From the NCBI GenBank assembly GCA_015064895.1, contig SVRI01000019.1, forward strand, positions 1 to 43,317: a stretch of 43,317 nucleotides of DNA, in the 5' to 3' direction. Shown one piece after another: positions 8,768 through 16,274 of the stretch; position 1 is the first letter of the stretch, and every line of letters starts with the position of its first letter. The notes beneath the pieces were generated by a model. It did no database searches. It was not told where the DNA came from and worked only from the letters and a program-made list of their open reading frames with translations. The stretch is from Oscillospiraceae bacterium (GTDB lineage Bacteria; Bacillota; Clostridia; Oscillospirales; CAG-382). Position numbers and translations under genes: made by a program.

Positions 8768-8806
8768 ATAACTCCTAACTCCTAACTCCTAACTCCTAAC
8801 TTCTAA
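8768..8806 (-). repeat. Heptamer repeat (TTAGGAG on the minus strand) supplying an RBS
   Basis: Five consecutive units of AACTCCT, the last changed to AACTTCT. On the minus strand this reads TTAGGAGTTAGGAG, ending just before the start codon of the M50 gene, so the unit proximal to the ATG is its Shine-Dalgarno sequence. The same heptamer occurs in the opposite orientation at 10827-10891. Confidence 0.85.
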
Positions 8807-8814
8807 CTTTGAAA

Positions 8815-9312
8815 TTATTCTATAAATAATTTCAAAAAGCCTGCGTCTTCAAGTCCTTTGAAATTCTGTTGTCTCAGTACCTCATAAACGGCAATGGCAA
8901 CCGAATTTGAAAGATTAAGACTTCTTATGTTCTCCAGCATGGGAATACGAACACAACTATCGAGGTTCTTTTTCAGTATTTCCTCGGGGATACCTGCCGA
9001 TTCCTTGCCGAAAATCAGGTATGTATTTTCGGGATATTCCACCTCTGTATAGCACTTTGGTGCTTTGGTGGACAGGTAATAGAAATTACCGCCCTTATTT
9101 TTTTCATAAAATTCTTCGATATTCTTATAATAGTGTACGTCAAGATACTGCCAGTAGTCAAGACCCGCTCTTTTAAGCTTTGCGTCGGTGATTTCAAAGC
9201 CGAACGGCTCAATCATATGTAAAGAAATACCCGTTGCGGCGCAGGTTCTTGATATATTTCCCGTATTCTGCGGAATCTCGGGTTCAAGAAGTACAACATT
9301 GAGTCTTGCCAT
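8815..9312 (-). CDS. trmL: tRNA (cytidine(34)-2'-O)-methyltransferase
   Basis: 165 residues, the normal length for this SPOUT methylase, which methylates the wobble base of tRNA-Leu. Family motifs visible: EPEIPQNTGNISRTCAATG near 10-28, LIFGKESAGIPEEIL near 100, and IPMLENIRSLNLSNSVAIAVYE near 122-144 (AdoMet-binding knot). It starts one base past the stop of the LUD-domain gene (9314-9946), so translation may be coupled. Confidence 0.95.
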   Translation of the reverse strand: MARLNVVLLEPEIPQNTGNISRTCAATGISLHMIEPFGFEITDAKLKRAGLDYWQYLDVHYYKNIEEFYEKNKGGNFYYLSTKAPKCYTEVEYPENTYLIFGKESAGIPEEILKKNLDSCVRIPMLENIRSLNLSNSVAIAVYEVLRQQNFKGLEDAGFLKLFIE

Positions 9313-9313
9313 A

Positions 9314-9946
9314 TTAATAACCCAGTTCCTCTCCTATAAGGATAACTTTGATTCTGTTTTGTACTCTCTGACGGCCGCTGATAACTGTTGTTGCACAGAT
9401 TCTCCGAGGAGAAGCACAGTTCATGCAATGACCGACCTTTGTGCAGGGTGTTTCACAATTAAGACGGGCGGCATTTGCAGGGGCAGCAATTTCCTGGACT
9501 CTTACCTTTGCCGACTCTATATCCTTGACAATCTTATTATAGCCTGCAACAACAATTACGCTTTTTGGTCCCCATGTAAGAGCCGCAACCCTATTGCCGT
9601 TACCGTCAACATTATAAAGCTCGCCGTTTTCGGTAATGGCATTACTGCTCATAAAGTACACGTCACTTGTAAATGCCGCCTCATAAATGCCCTGAACGTC
9701 AGCGTCTTGTGCGTATCTGTCAAGGAAGTTATATTTGCCGTTTCTCAGCATATCAATAACGCCTGTTTCAAAAAGTGTCATTGAACCGCCGACCGTCACG
9801 GTATCCCCCTCATTTATGAGCGACTCGATTACTTCAAGTGCTTCCTCCGCACTATCCACGCATTCGCAGTACATATTATTATCCCTGAGTGCCTCGGCAG
9901 TACGTTCCATTTTAAGTCTTATAATATCATATTTATTCTTATCCAC
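9314..9946 (-). CDS. LUD-domain protein (LutC/DUF162 type)
   Basis: 210 residues beginning with GTG (9944-9946). The LUD fold is recognised from VTVGGSMTLFETGVIDMLRNG (near 50-70), DVYFMSSNAITENGELYNVDGNGNRVAAL and VIVVAGYNKIVKDIESAKVRVQEIAAPANAARL, with a C-terminal CETPCTKVGHCMNC cysteine segment. Members accompany iron-sulphur subunits in lactate oxidation (LutABC), but this stand-alone type with the tail cysteines is common in Clostridia and its reaction is unproven. No lutA/lutB neighbour is present here. Confidence 0.85.
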   Translation of the reverse strand: MDKNKYDIIRLKMERTAEALRDNNMYCECVDSAEEALEVIESLINEGDTVTVGGSMTLFETGVIDMLRNGKYNFLDRYAQDADVQGIYEAAFTSDVYFMSSNAITENGELYNVDGNGNRVAALTWGPKSVIVVAGYNKIVKDIESAKVRVQEIAAPANAARLNCETPCTKVGHCMNCASPRRICATTVISGRQRVQNRIKVILIGEELGY

Positions 9947-10052
9947 TTACTTTTTCCCCGCTTTCTTTCGGAGAAAGCTTGGCAAAGAACTCGCATTGCC
10001 CAACTTTCTGTTTTGGATATGTTATTAGAGTTTATTTCTCGAGTATTATTCC

Positions 10053-10161
10053 GTTTGCACCGCAATAAGGCTACGGTGCAAACTCAGTGCCGGTTATGCG
10101 GCACCGAAAATCATGGTTAAATTAGAGATTTCCCGTGAGTTGTCAGCGGCGACTCGCCGCC
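10053..10161 (-). repeat. Small hairpin module (copy M1), overlapping the 3' end of the SLOG gene
   Basis: On the minus strand: a GGCGGCGAGTCGCCGCTGAC hairpin, then CAACTCACGGGAAAT, a GTGCCGCATAA box, then a hairpin with arms GTTTGCACCG / CGGTGCAAAC (10053-10083). The same order occurs at 32934-33038 and 37060-37167. The first 45 bp here are the final codons of the gene 10117-10767. Confidence 0.75.
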
Positions 10162-10767
10162 TGCCAGGTTTATTATCTGCAAATCATGCAGCTTTGCATA
10201 GTTTACGGTATAAGCCGTACCGCCTTTTTTTGCATTCATATCCTTGAGGTAGCAAACGCAATAATGGGATTTATCAATCATCAGCCGGTTACGTGAGAGC
10301 AAAAGCTTTACGGCCTGTTCTCTGTTTTTTGGATTTTCGCCGTGTATATTGATTTCATGTGCCTTGGACTTGACAAAATCGTAAAACCTGCGGTTTGTTT
10401 CGTTCCAGCCTTTACTTTGGTTTTCGTATGGAAGTTCGAGCACGAGCTTTATGTCTGTATGTTCTCTTGAAAGGTCATACACCACCGTCGCCGCCAAAGT
10501 GTCAAAGCCTATTGCACCGCCGCAGTGAAATTCCTTGACACCGAGAGAAGAAAGATAAAGAACTGTGCTTTTAAGCTTTGGCACAAGGCTTCTTGTTTCC
10601 TCGGGAGTAAGACTTCTGTGCCCGGTGAATGAGCATGAGCATCTTTTGTTGTCATATTCGAAAAACGGTTCTGCCGACACAGATGCTTCGTCAAACTCTA
10701 TATCAAAATCCGCACCGTCAAAATAATCATTTTCAAATCTGTCATCAAAATTCACTCGTATCACCAC
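10117..10767 (-). CDS. SLOG-domain protein (DUF1273/YpsA-like)
   Basis: 216 residues. After an acidic N-terminal stretch of ~35 residues comes the DUF1273 core: CSFTGHRSLTPEE near 45-57, FHCGGAIGFDTLAATVVYDL near 80-100 (the nucleotide-binding GG loop of SLOG proteins), LELPYENQSKGWNETNRRFY and SHYCVCYLKDMNAKKGGTAYTVNYA. SLOG proteins bind nucleotide-derived ligands; YpsA affects cell division in some Firmicutes, but the role here is not known. The last ~14 residues (GGESPLTTHGKSLI) are encoded by a repeat module, so the native C-terminus may have been replaced. Confidence 0.85.
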   Translation of the reverse strand: MVIRVNFDDRFENDYFDGADFDIEFDEASVSAEPFFEYDNKRCSCSFTGHRSLTPEETRSLVPKLKSTVLYLSSLGVKEFHCGGAIGFDTLAATVVYDLSREHTDIKLVLELPYENQSKGWNETNRRFYDFVKSKAHEINIHGENPKNREQAVKLLLSRNRLMIDKSHYCVCYLKDMNAKKGGTAYTVNYAKLHDLQIINLAGGESPLTTHGKSLI

Positions 10768-10784
10768 GCTTTTCCATTACATCT

Positions 10785-10812
10785 ATTTTATTCTATACCC
10801 CTTATGTGACAA
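10785..10812 (-). promoter_or_regulatory. Probable promoter of the SLOG gene
   Basis: On the minus strand TTGTCA, 16-bp spacer, TAAAAT, ending 18 bp before the start codon. Confidence 0.55.
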
Positions 10813-10826
10813 GAGTATTAAGAAAA

Positions 10827-10891
10827 AGTTAGGAGTTAAATGAAGTTAGGAGTTAAATGAAGTTAGGAGTTAGGAGTTAGGAGTTAGGAGT
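10827..10891 (+). repeat. Heptamer repeat AGTTAGG with AAATGA variants
   Basis: Successive AGTTAGG units, two of them followed by AGTTAAATGA, then four uninterrupted ones. It is followed by GTAGGGACAGGCGTCCTCGACTGTCC, a palindromic intergenic fragment. The heptamer is the same as at 8768-8806 in opposite orientation. Confidence 0.85.
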
Positions 10892-10989
10892 GTAGGGACA
10901 GGCGTCCTCGACTGTCCGGGTTATAATGTTTTGGATTTTCATTAGTTGAGCAATACAAAGATGAAGTTTAGGTTTAATTTGCTTGAATT

Positions 10990-11020
10990 GCAAAAAAGTC
11001 CGAGGCAAAATGCCTCGGAC
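10990..11020 (-). terminator. Intrinsic terminator of the EF-G paralogue gene
   Basis: Perfect 10-bp stem GTCCGAGGCA / TGCCTCGGAC (10998-11007, 11011-11020), T-run on the minus strand, 16 bp past the stop codon. Confidence 0.92.
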
Positions 11021-11035
11021 ATATATTAAGTTATG

Positions 11036-13102
11036 TTATGCAGAGAAACCGTTCTTCTTTGCTTCATCAATAATCTTCTGAGCATTGGGACCGGGAACTT
11101 CTTCGTATCTTGCAAGTTCCATGTCAAATGAACCTCTGCCCTGAGTCATAGCTCTGAGGCTGATAACGTAGTTGGAAAGTTCAGCAAGAGGTGCTTCAGC
11201 TTCGATAACTGTATAGCCGTTTCTGTCTTCAACGGGGTTCATACCGAGAACACGTCCGCGTCTCTTGTTGAGGTCACCCATAACGTCACCAACGAGGGAT
11301 TCGGGAACTGTAACCTTGAGAGCATTTACAGGTTCGAGAATCACGGGGCCTGCCTTGGGAAGACCTTCCTTGAATGCAAGGATAGCTGCAAGCTTGAAGG
11401 AGATTTCATTGGAGTCAACATCGTGGTAAGAACCGTCAAAGAGGTCAGCCGCAAGGTTAACTACGGGGTAACCTGCAAGAACACCTGTGTTCATGGCTTC
11501 AAGAAGACCCTTTTCAACTGCGGGATAGAAGCCCTTGGGAACTGCACCGCCGACAACCGACTGTGTGAATGTAAGACCGTCTTCAAAGCCGTGGCTGAAT
11601 GTAATCTTAACGTGACCGTACTGACCCGAACCGCCTGACTGCTTCTTGTGCTTACCTTCTACCTGAACACTCTTCTTGATTGTTTCGCGGTATGCAATCT
11701 TTGCATCCTTGAGTTCTACGTTAGCACCGTATCTCGACTTGAGCTTGGAAACGATAACGTCAAGGTGAATATCTCCGAGACCTGAGATTGTAAGCTGCTT
11801 TGTTTCGGGATCGTTTTCGTAGAGCATTGTTCTGTCTTCTTCAAGAAGTCTTGCAATACCCTGGCTTATCTTGTCTTCATCGCCCTTGTCCTTAGGCATG
11901 ATAGCCTTCTTCATATAGGGCTTGGGATAAACAACGGGTTCGTAGTCGAATGCACCGCCGAGTGTATCGTTGGTGTTTGTGTCGGCAAGCTTTGCTGTCA
12001 TACCGATATCACCGCAGGAGAGCTCGTCCACTTCAATCTGCTTCTTACCGCGGATAACGTAGATGTGGCTGAACTTTTCGGGCTTGCCAGTTCTTCTGTT
12101 TGTAAGAGTGGAGTCCTTCTTTAATGAACCGTTCATAACCTTGAAGTAAGACATCTTACCTACAAAGGGATCGGCTACTGTCTTGAATACAAATACGGAA
12201 GCTTCGCCGACCTCGCTTGGCTTAACTGCATTTCCTTCTGAATCTCTTTCACCGAGTCTGTCAAGAGGATTGGGGAAGGAGGAAGCAACGATGTCAAGGA
12301 AGGAAGCAATACCTGTTGCCTTGGCAGCGGAACCTACGAATACGGGAGCAATGGCACCCGAGATGATACCCTTGTTGAGAGCTTCCTGCATTTCTTCGAG
12401 AGTAAATTCTTCACCTTCAAAGAACTTTTCAAGCATTTCGTCGCTTGTGGAAGCAACCGATTCTACGAGTCTTTCTCTGAAGTGTGCAATCTTGTCAACA
12501 CTTTCTTCGGGAACGGGGATTTCACTTGTCTTACCGTCGCCGAGATATTCAAAGCCCTTCATTGTTACAAGGTCAACATAACCTTTAAGCTGTCTGTCGA
12601 TGATGATAGGCACTTCGATAGGACATACGGAGTTGCCGAACTTGATACGCATAGCCTCGATAGCCTTACCGAAGTTTGCGTTTTCGTCGTCCATCTTGTT
12701 AATGAAGAATGCCTTGGGAACACGAGCCTTTGTTGCATAATCCCATGCAAGTTCACTTCCTACGTCAACACCGCTCTTTGCGTCCATGACGATGAGTGCT
12801 GTACCTGCAACACGAAGACCCTGAGCAACTTCACCCGAGAAATCCTGATAACCGGGGGTGTCGATTAAGTTTATCTTTACGCCCTTCCAGGTAAGGGGTG
12901 CGATAGCAGTTGATAATGAAAACTTTCTCTTTATTTCTTCTGCATCAAAGTCGCATACTGTATTTCCGTCGTCTGTCTTACCGAGACGGTCTGTTTCCTT
13001 TGCTATGTAAAGCATTGCTTCTGCAAGAGAAGTCTTACCGTTACCTCCGTGTCCGAGAAGACACACGTTTCTGATGTTTTTTGTTTCAATTAAATTGCCC
13101 AT
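11036..13102 (-). CDS. EF-G-like translational GTPase (paralogue class)
   Basis: 688 residues with the five-domain order of EF-G. The G domain has P-loop GHGGNGKTSLAE (near 17-28), switch II DTPGYQDFSGEV and NKMD; domain II contains GSAAKATGI and VFVFKTVADPFVGKMSYFKV; domain IV contains HKKQSGGSGQYGHVKITF; domain V ends the protein. The P-loop GHGGNGKTS rather than AHIDAGKTT, and Tyr instead of the catalytic His in DTPGH, mark it as the second EF-G class of Clostridia, not the canonical fusA product. Whether it acts in translocation, recycling or stress is unknown. Strong RBS (GGAG) and own promoter and terminator: a monocistronic unit. Confidence 0.9.
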   Translation of the reverse strand: MGNLIETKNIRNVCLLGHGGNGKTSLAEAMLYIAKETDRLGKTDDGNTVCDFDAEEIKRKFSLSTAIAPLTWKGVKINLIDTPGYQDFSGEVAQGLRVAGTALIVMDAKSGVDVGSELAWDYATKARVPKAFFINKMDDENANFGKAIEAMRIKFGNSVCPIEVPIIIDRQLKGYVDLVTMKGFEYLGDGKTSEIPVPEESVDKIAHFRERLVESVASTSDEMLEKFFEGEEFTLEEMQEALNKGIISGAIAPVFVGSAAKATGIASFLDIVASSFPNPLDRLGERDSEGNAVKPSEVGEASVFVFKTVADPFVGKMSYFKVMNGSLKKDSTLTNRRTGKPEKFSHIYVIRGKKQIEVDELSCGDIGMTAKLADTNTNDTLGGAFDYEPVVYPKPYMKKAIMPKDKGDEDKISQGIARLLEEDRTMLYENDPETKQLTISGLGDIHLDVIVSKLKSRYGANVELKDAKIAYRETIKKSVQVEGKHKKQSGGSGQYGHVKITFSHGFEDGLTFTQSVVGGAVPKGFYPAVEKGLLEAMNTGVLAGYPVVNLAADLFDGSYHDVDSNEISFKLAAILAFKEGLPKAGPVILEPVNALKVTVPESLVGDVMGDLNKRRGRVLGMNPVEDRNGYTVIEAEAPLAELSNYVISLRAMTQGRGSFDMELARYEEVPGPNAQKIIDEAKKNGFSA

Positions 13103-13214
13103 TGCCTTTAGCTCCTTTCATAGCTTTTAAGGAAGCGTAGTTTTGTTAAAAAATGGGGTACGCTCTTTCATTGGAAAATAGATTTTTGTTTTGAAAGCTT
13201 TGTCCTTGTATAAT

Positions 13215-13243
13215 ATTATATATCAATGAGTCTTTGTTTTCAA
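13215..13243 (-). promoter_or_regulatory. Promoter of the EF-G paralogue gene
   Basis: Minus strand TTGAAA, 17-bp spacer, TATAAT, about 110 bp before the start codon. The rest of the 300-bp gap up to 13403 is AT-rich and shows no other clear feature. Confidence 0.75.
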
Positions 13244-13403
13244 TGCACAATAATGCTATATATTTATAGGATACTTTGTGCAAAACACACAAAATACATT
13301 AAACAAACAACTTCAAAATATAACACACCGAAGGTAGGACTTGACGAAAAAAAGAATGTGTGATAGAATACAGACGCACTATTTTGGAAAAGGGGAAGAA
13401 AAA

Positions 13404-13862
13404 ATGGCAAAGACAGAAGAAAAGACGGACCTTGTCGTTGTAGAAACCGGCGAAAAAATAATTGTCGGCGAGTTTTACTCCGAACGTGTATGGAAAACCT
13501 TGCTTTTCAGCTCTCTCGGAGCAGTTGTTCTTGCAATGCTGTCGGCTCTTTTTCTCAACACAACTCTTTGTATTGTGATGTGTTCAATATCGCTTATTTT
13601 GTCTGTTGCAGGCAAGATAATAAGCATAAGAGACTCAAAGGTCAAGCTTGAAGTCACAAAACAGTGTATTTACCGTAAAACACTTCTCGGCAGACATACC
13701 TATCTTCCGCTTAATTCCATACGTGCGGTGGATATGATGTGGTTTAATTCCATATCCGTGAGAACGGCAGTGGGAAAGTTCGACTGTATCCTCATGAAAA
13801 ACAGAGATGAAGTGTTTATGGCAATAAAAAAACTGCTTGATGATAAGCAGAACTCAAAATAA
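13404..13862 (+). CDS. Small membrane protein with bacterial PH-like domain
   Basis: 152 residues from the ATG at 13404, preceded by the RBS AGGGGAAG. Two adjacent membrane helices (about residues 30-75: TLLFSSLGAVVLAMLSALFL and TLCIVMCSISLILSVAGKII) are followed by a beta-rich segment with VTKQCIYRKTLLGRHTYLPLNSIRAVDMMWFNSISVRTAVG, the pattern of YdbS/DUF304-type bPH domains (lipid- or protein-binding at the membrane). Monocistronic, with its own terminator. No specific role can be given. Confidence 0.75.
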   Translation: MAKTEEKTDLVVVETGEKIIVGEFYSERVWKTLLFSSLGAVVLAMLSALFLNTTLCIVMCSISLILSVAGKIISIRDSKVKLEVTKQCIYRKTLLGRHTYLPLNSIRAVDMMWFNSISVRTAVGKFDCILMKNRDEVFMAIKKLLDDKQNSK

Positions 13863-13871
13863 ATGAAACAG

Positions 13872-13904
13872 GAGCTGTATCGGTTGATACAGCCCCTTTT
13901 TTGT
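13872..13904 (+). terminator. Intrinsic terminator of the PH-domain gene
   Basis: Stem GCTGTATC / GATACAGC (13875-13882, 13887-13894) extended by flanking G/C, then CCCCTTTTTT. It lies directly at the dapB stop; the minus-strand side has no T-run. Confidence 0.85.
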
Positions 13905-14659
13905 TACATTAAATTTTCAAGTACGTTCGACATGTTGTACATGCCGGCACCCTTGCCCTTGATGAACTCTGCCGCCTTGAGTGCACCGTCTGCAAAAACC
14001 TCGCGGCTGAGAGCCGAATGACGAAGGGTAATGTTTTCGTTTCTGCCTGCGAAAAGCACCTCATGTTCACCTACAATCGAACCGCCTCTTACAGAGTGGA
14101 TGCCGATTTCGTTTTGTGCTCTTTTCTGTCTTACCTTTGTTCTGTCATAAACATATTCCGAAGCTTCTTTTACGCTCTTTATGCCGTCGGCAATCATAAG
14201 AGCCGTGCCGCTGGGAGCATCGAGCTTCTGATTGTGGTGCTGCTCGATAATTTCAATGTCAAAGCCCTCAAGTATTTCCGCCGCCTTCTTTGAAAGCTCA
14301 ATAAGAAGATTTATGCCTAGACTCATGTTTCCGCTTCTGAATACGGCAACCTTACCGCTTGTTTCATGTATGATGCCGAGTTCTTCTTCGGTGTAGCCTG
14401 TTGTGCAGAAGATTACGGGAGTGGATGTCTTTACTGCATAGTCGCACAGAACCTTTGCCGCACTGTGATGTGAAAAGTCGATAAGTGCGTCTGCCTTGAC
14501 GGCAAGGTCGTTTATGTCGGATACCACGGGAAATTCGTGGGGAATACCGAGATTTATGTCAACACCGCCGACGATTGTATATCTGTCGGAGACTTTGCAC
14601 ATTTCCTCAAGTGCCTTTCCCATTCTGCCGTTTATACCGCTTATTATTATGTTAGTCAT
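13904..14659 (-). CDS. dapB: 4-hydroxy-tetrahydrodipicolinate reductase
   Basis: Second enzyme of the lysine/diaminopimelate branch: NAD(P)H reduction of the DapA product. 251 residues, normal length. N-terminal GINGRMGKALEE dinucleotide-binding motif, DALIDFSHHSA, FCTTGYTEEE, the catalytic EQHHNQKLDAPSGTAL segment (near 158-174) and GGSIVGEHEVLFAGRNE are all intact. It follows dapA by 128 bp on the same strand; a GGGCGG / CCGCCC hairpin (14689-14710) lies between them without a T-run, perhaps an RNA-processing or stability element. Expected to be controlled with dapA by the lysine riboswitch. Confidence 0.96.
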   Translation of the reverse strand: MTNIIISGINGRMGKALEEMCKVSDRYTIVGGVDINLGIPHEFPVVSDINDLAVKADALIDFSHHSAAKVLCDYAVKTSTPVIFCTTGYTEEELGIIHETSGKVAVFRSGNMSLGINLLIELSKKAAEILEGFDIEIIEQHHNQKLDAPSGTALMIADGIKSVKEASEYVYDRTKVRQKRAQNEIGIHSVRGGSIVGEHEVLFAGRNENITLRHSALSREVFADGALKAAEFIKGKGAGMYNMSNVLENLM

Positions 14660-14787
14660 TTCAATTTACCGTTCCTTGATATGATTTCGGGCGGCCACAC
14701 AGGACCGCCCATACATTTTTGTTTGATTTGCTAATGCTTTTGTTGAGTCATGTTTTCATTCCGAACTTGGCATTTTGCATTTTGCAT

Positions 14788-15675
14788 TTAAAACTTGATG
14801 CCTGCTTCCTTCATAATCTGAACCATCTTGGCTCTGTTACCCTCGGACATTTCGCAAAGGGGAAGTCTTATATCTTCTCCGCAGAAACCAAGCTCTGCCA
14901 TAGCCGCCTTTGCGGGAATGGGGTTTGTTTCGCAGAAGAGTGCGTTGATAAGGGGAAGATACTTGAGCTGAAGTGCTGCCGCTTCCTTTACCTTTCCTTC
15001 AAGCATAAGCTTGCACATCTCGTGTGTTTCCTTGGGCACTACGTTTGAAAGCACCGAGATAACACCCACGCCGCCAAGTGCCATGATGGGAACTATCTGG
15101 TCATCGTTACCCGAAATGATGTCGAGCCTGTCGCCGCAGAGTGCTATTGTTTCTGCGACTGCCGAGATGTTGCCGTTGGCTTCCTTTGCCGCAACAATCT
15201 TTTCGTTGTAGGACAGCTCTTTGTATGTTTCGGGCAGGATGTTGAGACCTGTTCTTGAAGGCACGTTGTAGAGAATCATGGGTTTGTCAACAACCTCTGC
15301 CACGGCTTCAAAGTGCTTGATAAGACCTCTTTGTGTTGTCTTGTTATAGTAGGGTGTAACAAGAAGAAGCATATCCGCACCCATTTCGCATGCGTGAGCC
15401 GAAAGGTCGATGGCGTATCTTGTGTCGTTGCTGCCTGTACCTGCAATAACGGGAACTCTTTTGTCAACCTTGTCAACACAGAACTTGATAAGCTCTCTGT
15501 GTTCCTTGTCGTCAAGAGTTGCGCTTTCGCCCGTTGTACCGCATACAACAAGGGCATCGATATCATTCTTTATCTGATCCTCGATTAAAGCTTCAAATGC
15601 GGCATAATCAATTTTACCGCCGTCCTTCATGGGGGTGATTAAAGCGGTAGCCGCACCCTTAAATGTGTTCTTCAT
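14788..15675 (-). CDS. dapA: 4-hydroxy-tetrahydrodipicolinate synthase
   Basis: Condenses pyruvate with aspartate semialdehyde, the first committed step to diaminopimelate and lysine. 295 residues from the ATG at 15675, which has a GGGAG RBS; an upstream ATG at 15729 falls in the riboswitch terminator and is rejected. Motifs: GTTGESATL (near 43-51), the tyrosine of PYYNKTTQRG, YNVPSRTG, the Schiff-base lysine in VAAKEANGN (near 163) and the GVISVLSNVVP strand. The upstream leader is an L-box lysine riboswitch with terminator. Confidence 0.96.
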   Translation of the reverse strand: MKNTFKGAATALITPMKDGGKIDYAAFEALIEDQIKNDIDALVVCGTTGESATLDDKEHRELIKFCVDKVDKRVPVIAGTGSNDTRYAIDLSAHACEMGADMLLLVTPYYNKTTQRGLIKHFEAVAEVVDKPMILYNVPSRTGLNILPETYKELSYNEKIVAAKEANGNISAVAETIALCGDRLDIISGNDDQIVPIMALGGVGVISVLSNVVPKETHEMCKLMLEGKVKEAAALQLKYLPLINALFCETNPIPAKAAMAELGFCGEDIRLPLCEMSEGNRAKMVQIMKEAGIKF

Positions 15676-15727
15676 AAAGTAAATCTCCCTTCGGATGAAA
15701 AAAGTTGAATGTAACGGGCTTTGCAAC

Positions 15728-15754
15728 AAAAAACGCCGAAAATACTATCGGCGG
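15728..15754 (-). terminator. Riboswitch-controlled terminator before dapA
   Basis: Minus strand stem CGCCGA / TCGGCG with TTTTTTG behind it. Its 5' half contains CCGATAG (plus 15745-15751), complementary to CTATCGG in the 3' strand of the riboswitch P1 helix (plus 15802-15808), so terminator and antiterminator exclude each other. Confidence 0.8.
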
Positions 15755-15803
15755 CAAAGAATCCTCAAAAACCGCTGAAAATGGTCGCGGTGTTCTTTCA
15801 TCC

Positions 15804-15971
15804 GATAGCACAACACATGTTTCCATGTGACAGTCGTAAGGCTGTTAACCTTACGCCCAGCTTCCGGAACTGTCGATTCCGGCACTTCGGCATTTTTCCC
15901 TTTCATCCATTACTCCCGCCGACTACGGTTCTTTTTCGTAAAGGATTACTGATGTCAAATGCTCCTCTATC
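15804..15971 (-). promoter_or_regulatory. Lysine riboswitch (L-box) upstream of dapA
   Basis: Read on the minus strand, the leader shows the conserved L-box blocks in order: GATAGAGGAGCA at the 5' side of P1, the GGGAGTAATGGATGAAAGG block, AATGCCGAAGTGCCGGAA, GCTGGGCGTAAGG, ACTGTCACATGG and the closing GTGCTATC. GATAG / CTATC form P1. With lysine bound, P1 forms and the downstream terminator is free to stop transcription; without lysine the P1 3' strand can pair with the terminator. Confidence 0.92.
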
Positions 15972-15974
15972 TAC

Positions 15975-16003
15975 ATTATATTTTTGTTTCAAAAAAATGC
16001 TAA
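15975..16003 (-). promoter_or_regulatory. Promoter of the dapAB transcript
   Basis: Minus strand TTAGCA, 17-bp spacer, TATAAT; transcription would start a few bases before the 5' strand of P1. Confidence 0.65.
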
Positions 16004-16162
16004 GGATAATATGTGAAAATGCACAATATTCCCTTGTTTGTATATTATCACTTTCAAATTAATTTGTCAATAATCTGACGTTATTTTTTTGCCAATTAGA
16101 CTTATTGCACAGTTTTTTGGGTTAAATATATGAATTTTTCATAAAAATTACTCCCAACTCTA

Positions 16163-16191
16163 TTGACAATTGCTACAAAAAAAGATAAAAT
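16163..16191 (+). promoter_or_regulatory. Promoter of the prmA-rsmE-ftsEX region
   Basis: TTGACA (16163-16168), 17-bp spacer, TAAAAT (16186-16191), about 85 bp before the prmA start. Divergent from the dapA promoter. Confidence 0.8.
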
Positions 16192-16274
16192 AGGATAGAT
16201 ATATTTGCTAAATAGCAAAATGTACAAAAAAATCACCTTTTTTGGTGAAAAACGGTTCCGAAGGGATAGAGCAC

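Noticed and set aside
12183..12868. Two open frames antisense to the EF-G paralogue
   Set aside because: Fully inside a convincing gene on the other strand and without RBS; shadows of its codon use.
15676..15729. Earlier ATG for dapA (18 extra residues)
   Set aside because: It lies in the riboswitch terminator and lacks an RBS, whereas the ATG at 15675 has GGGAG and gives the normal family start.
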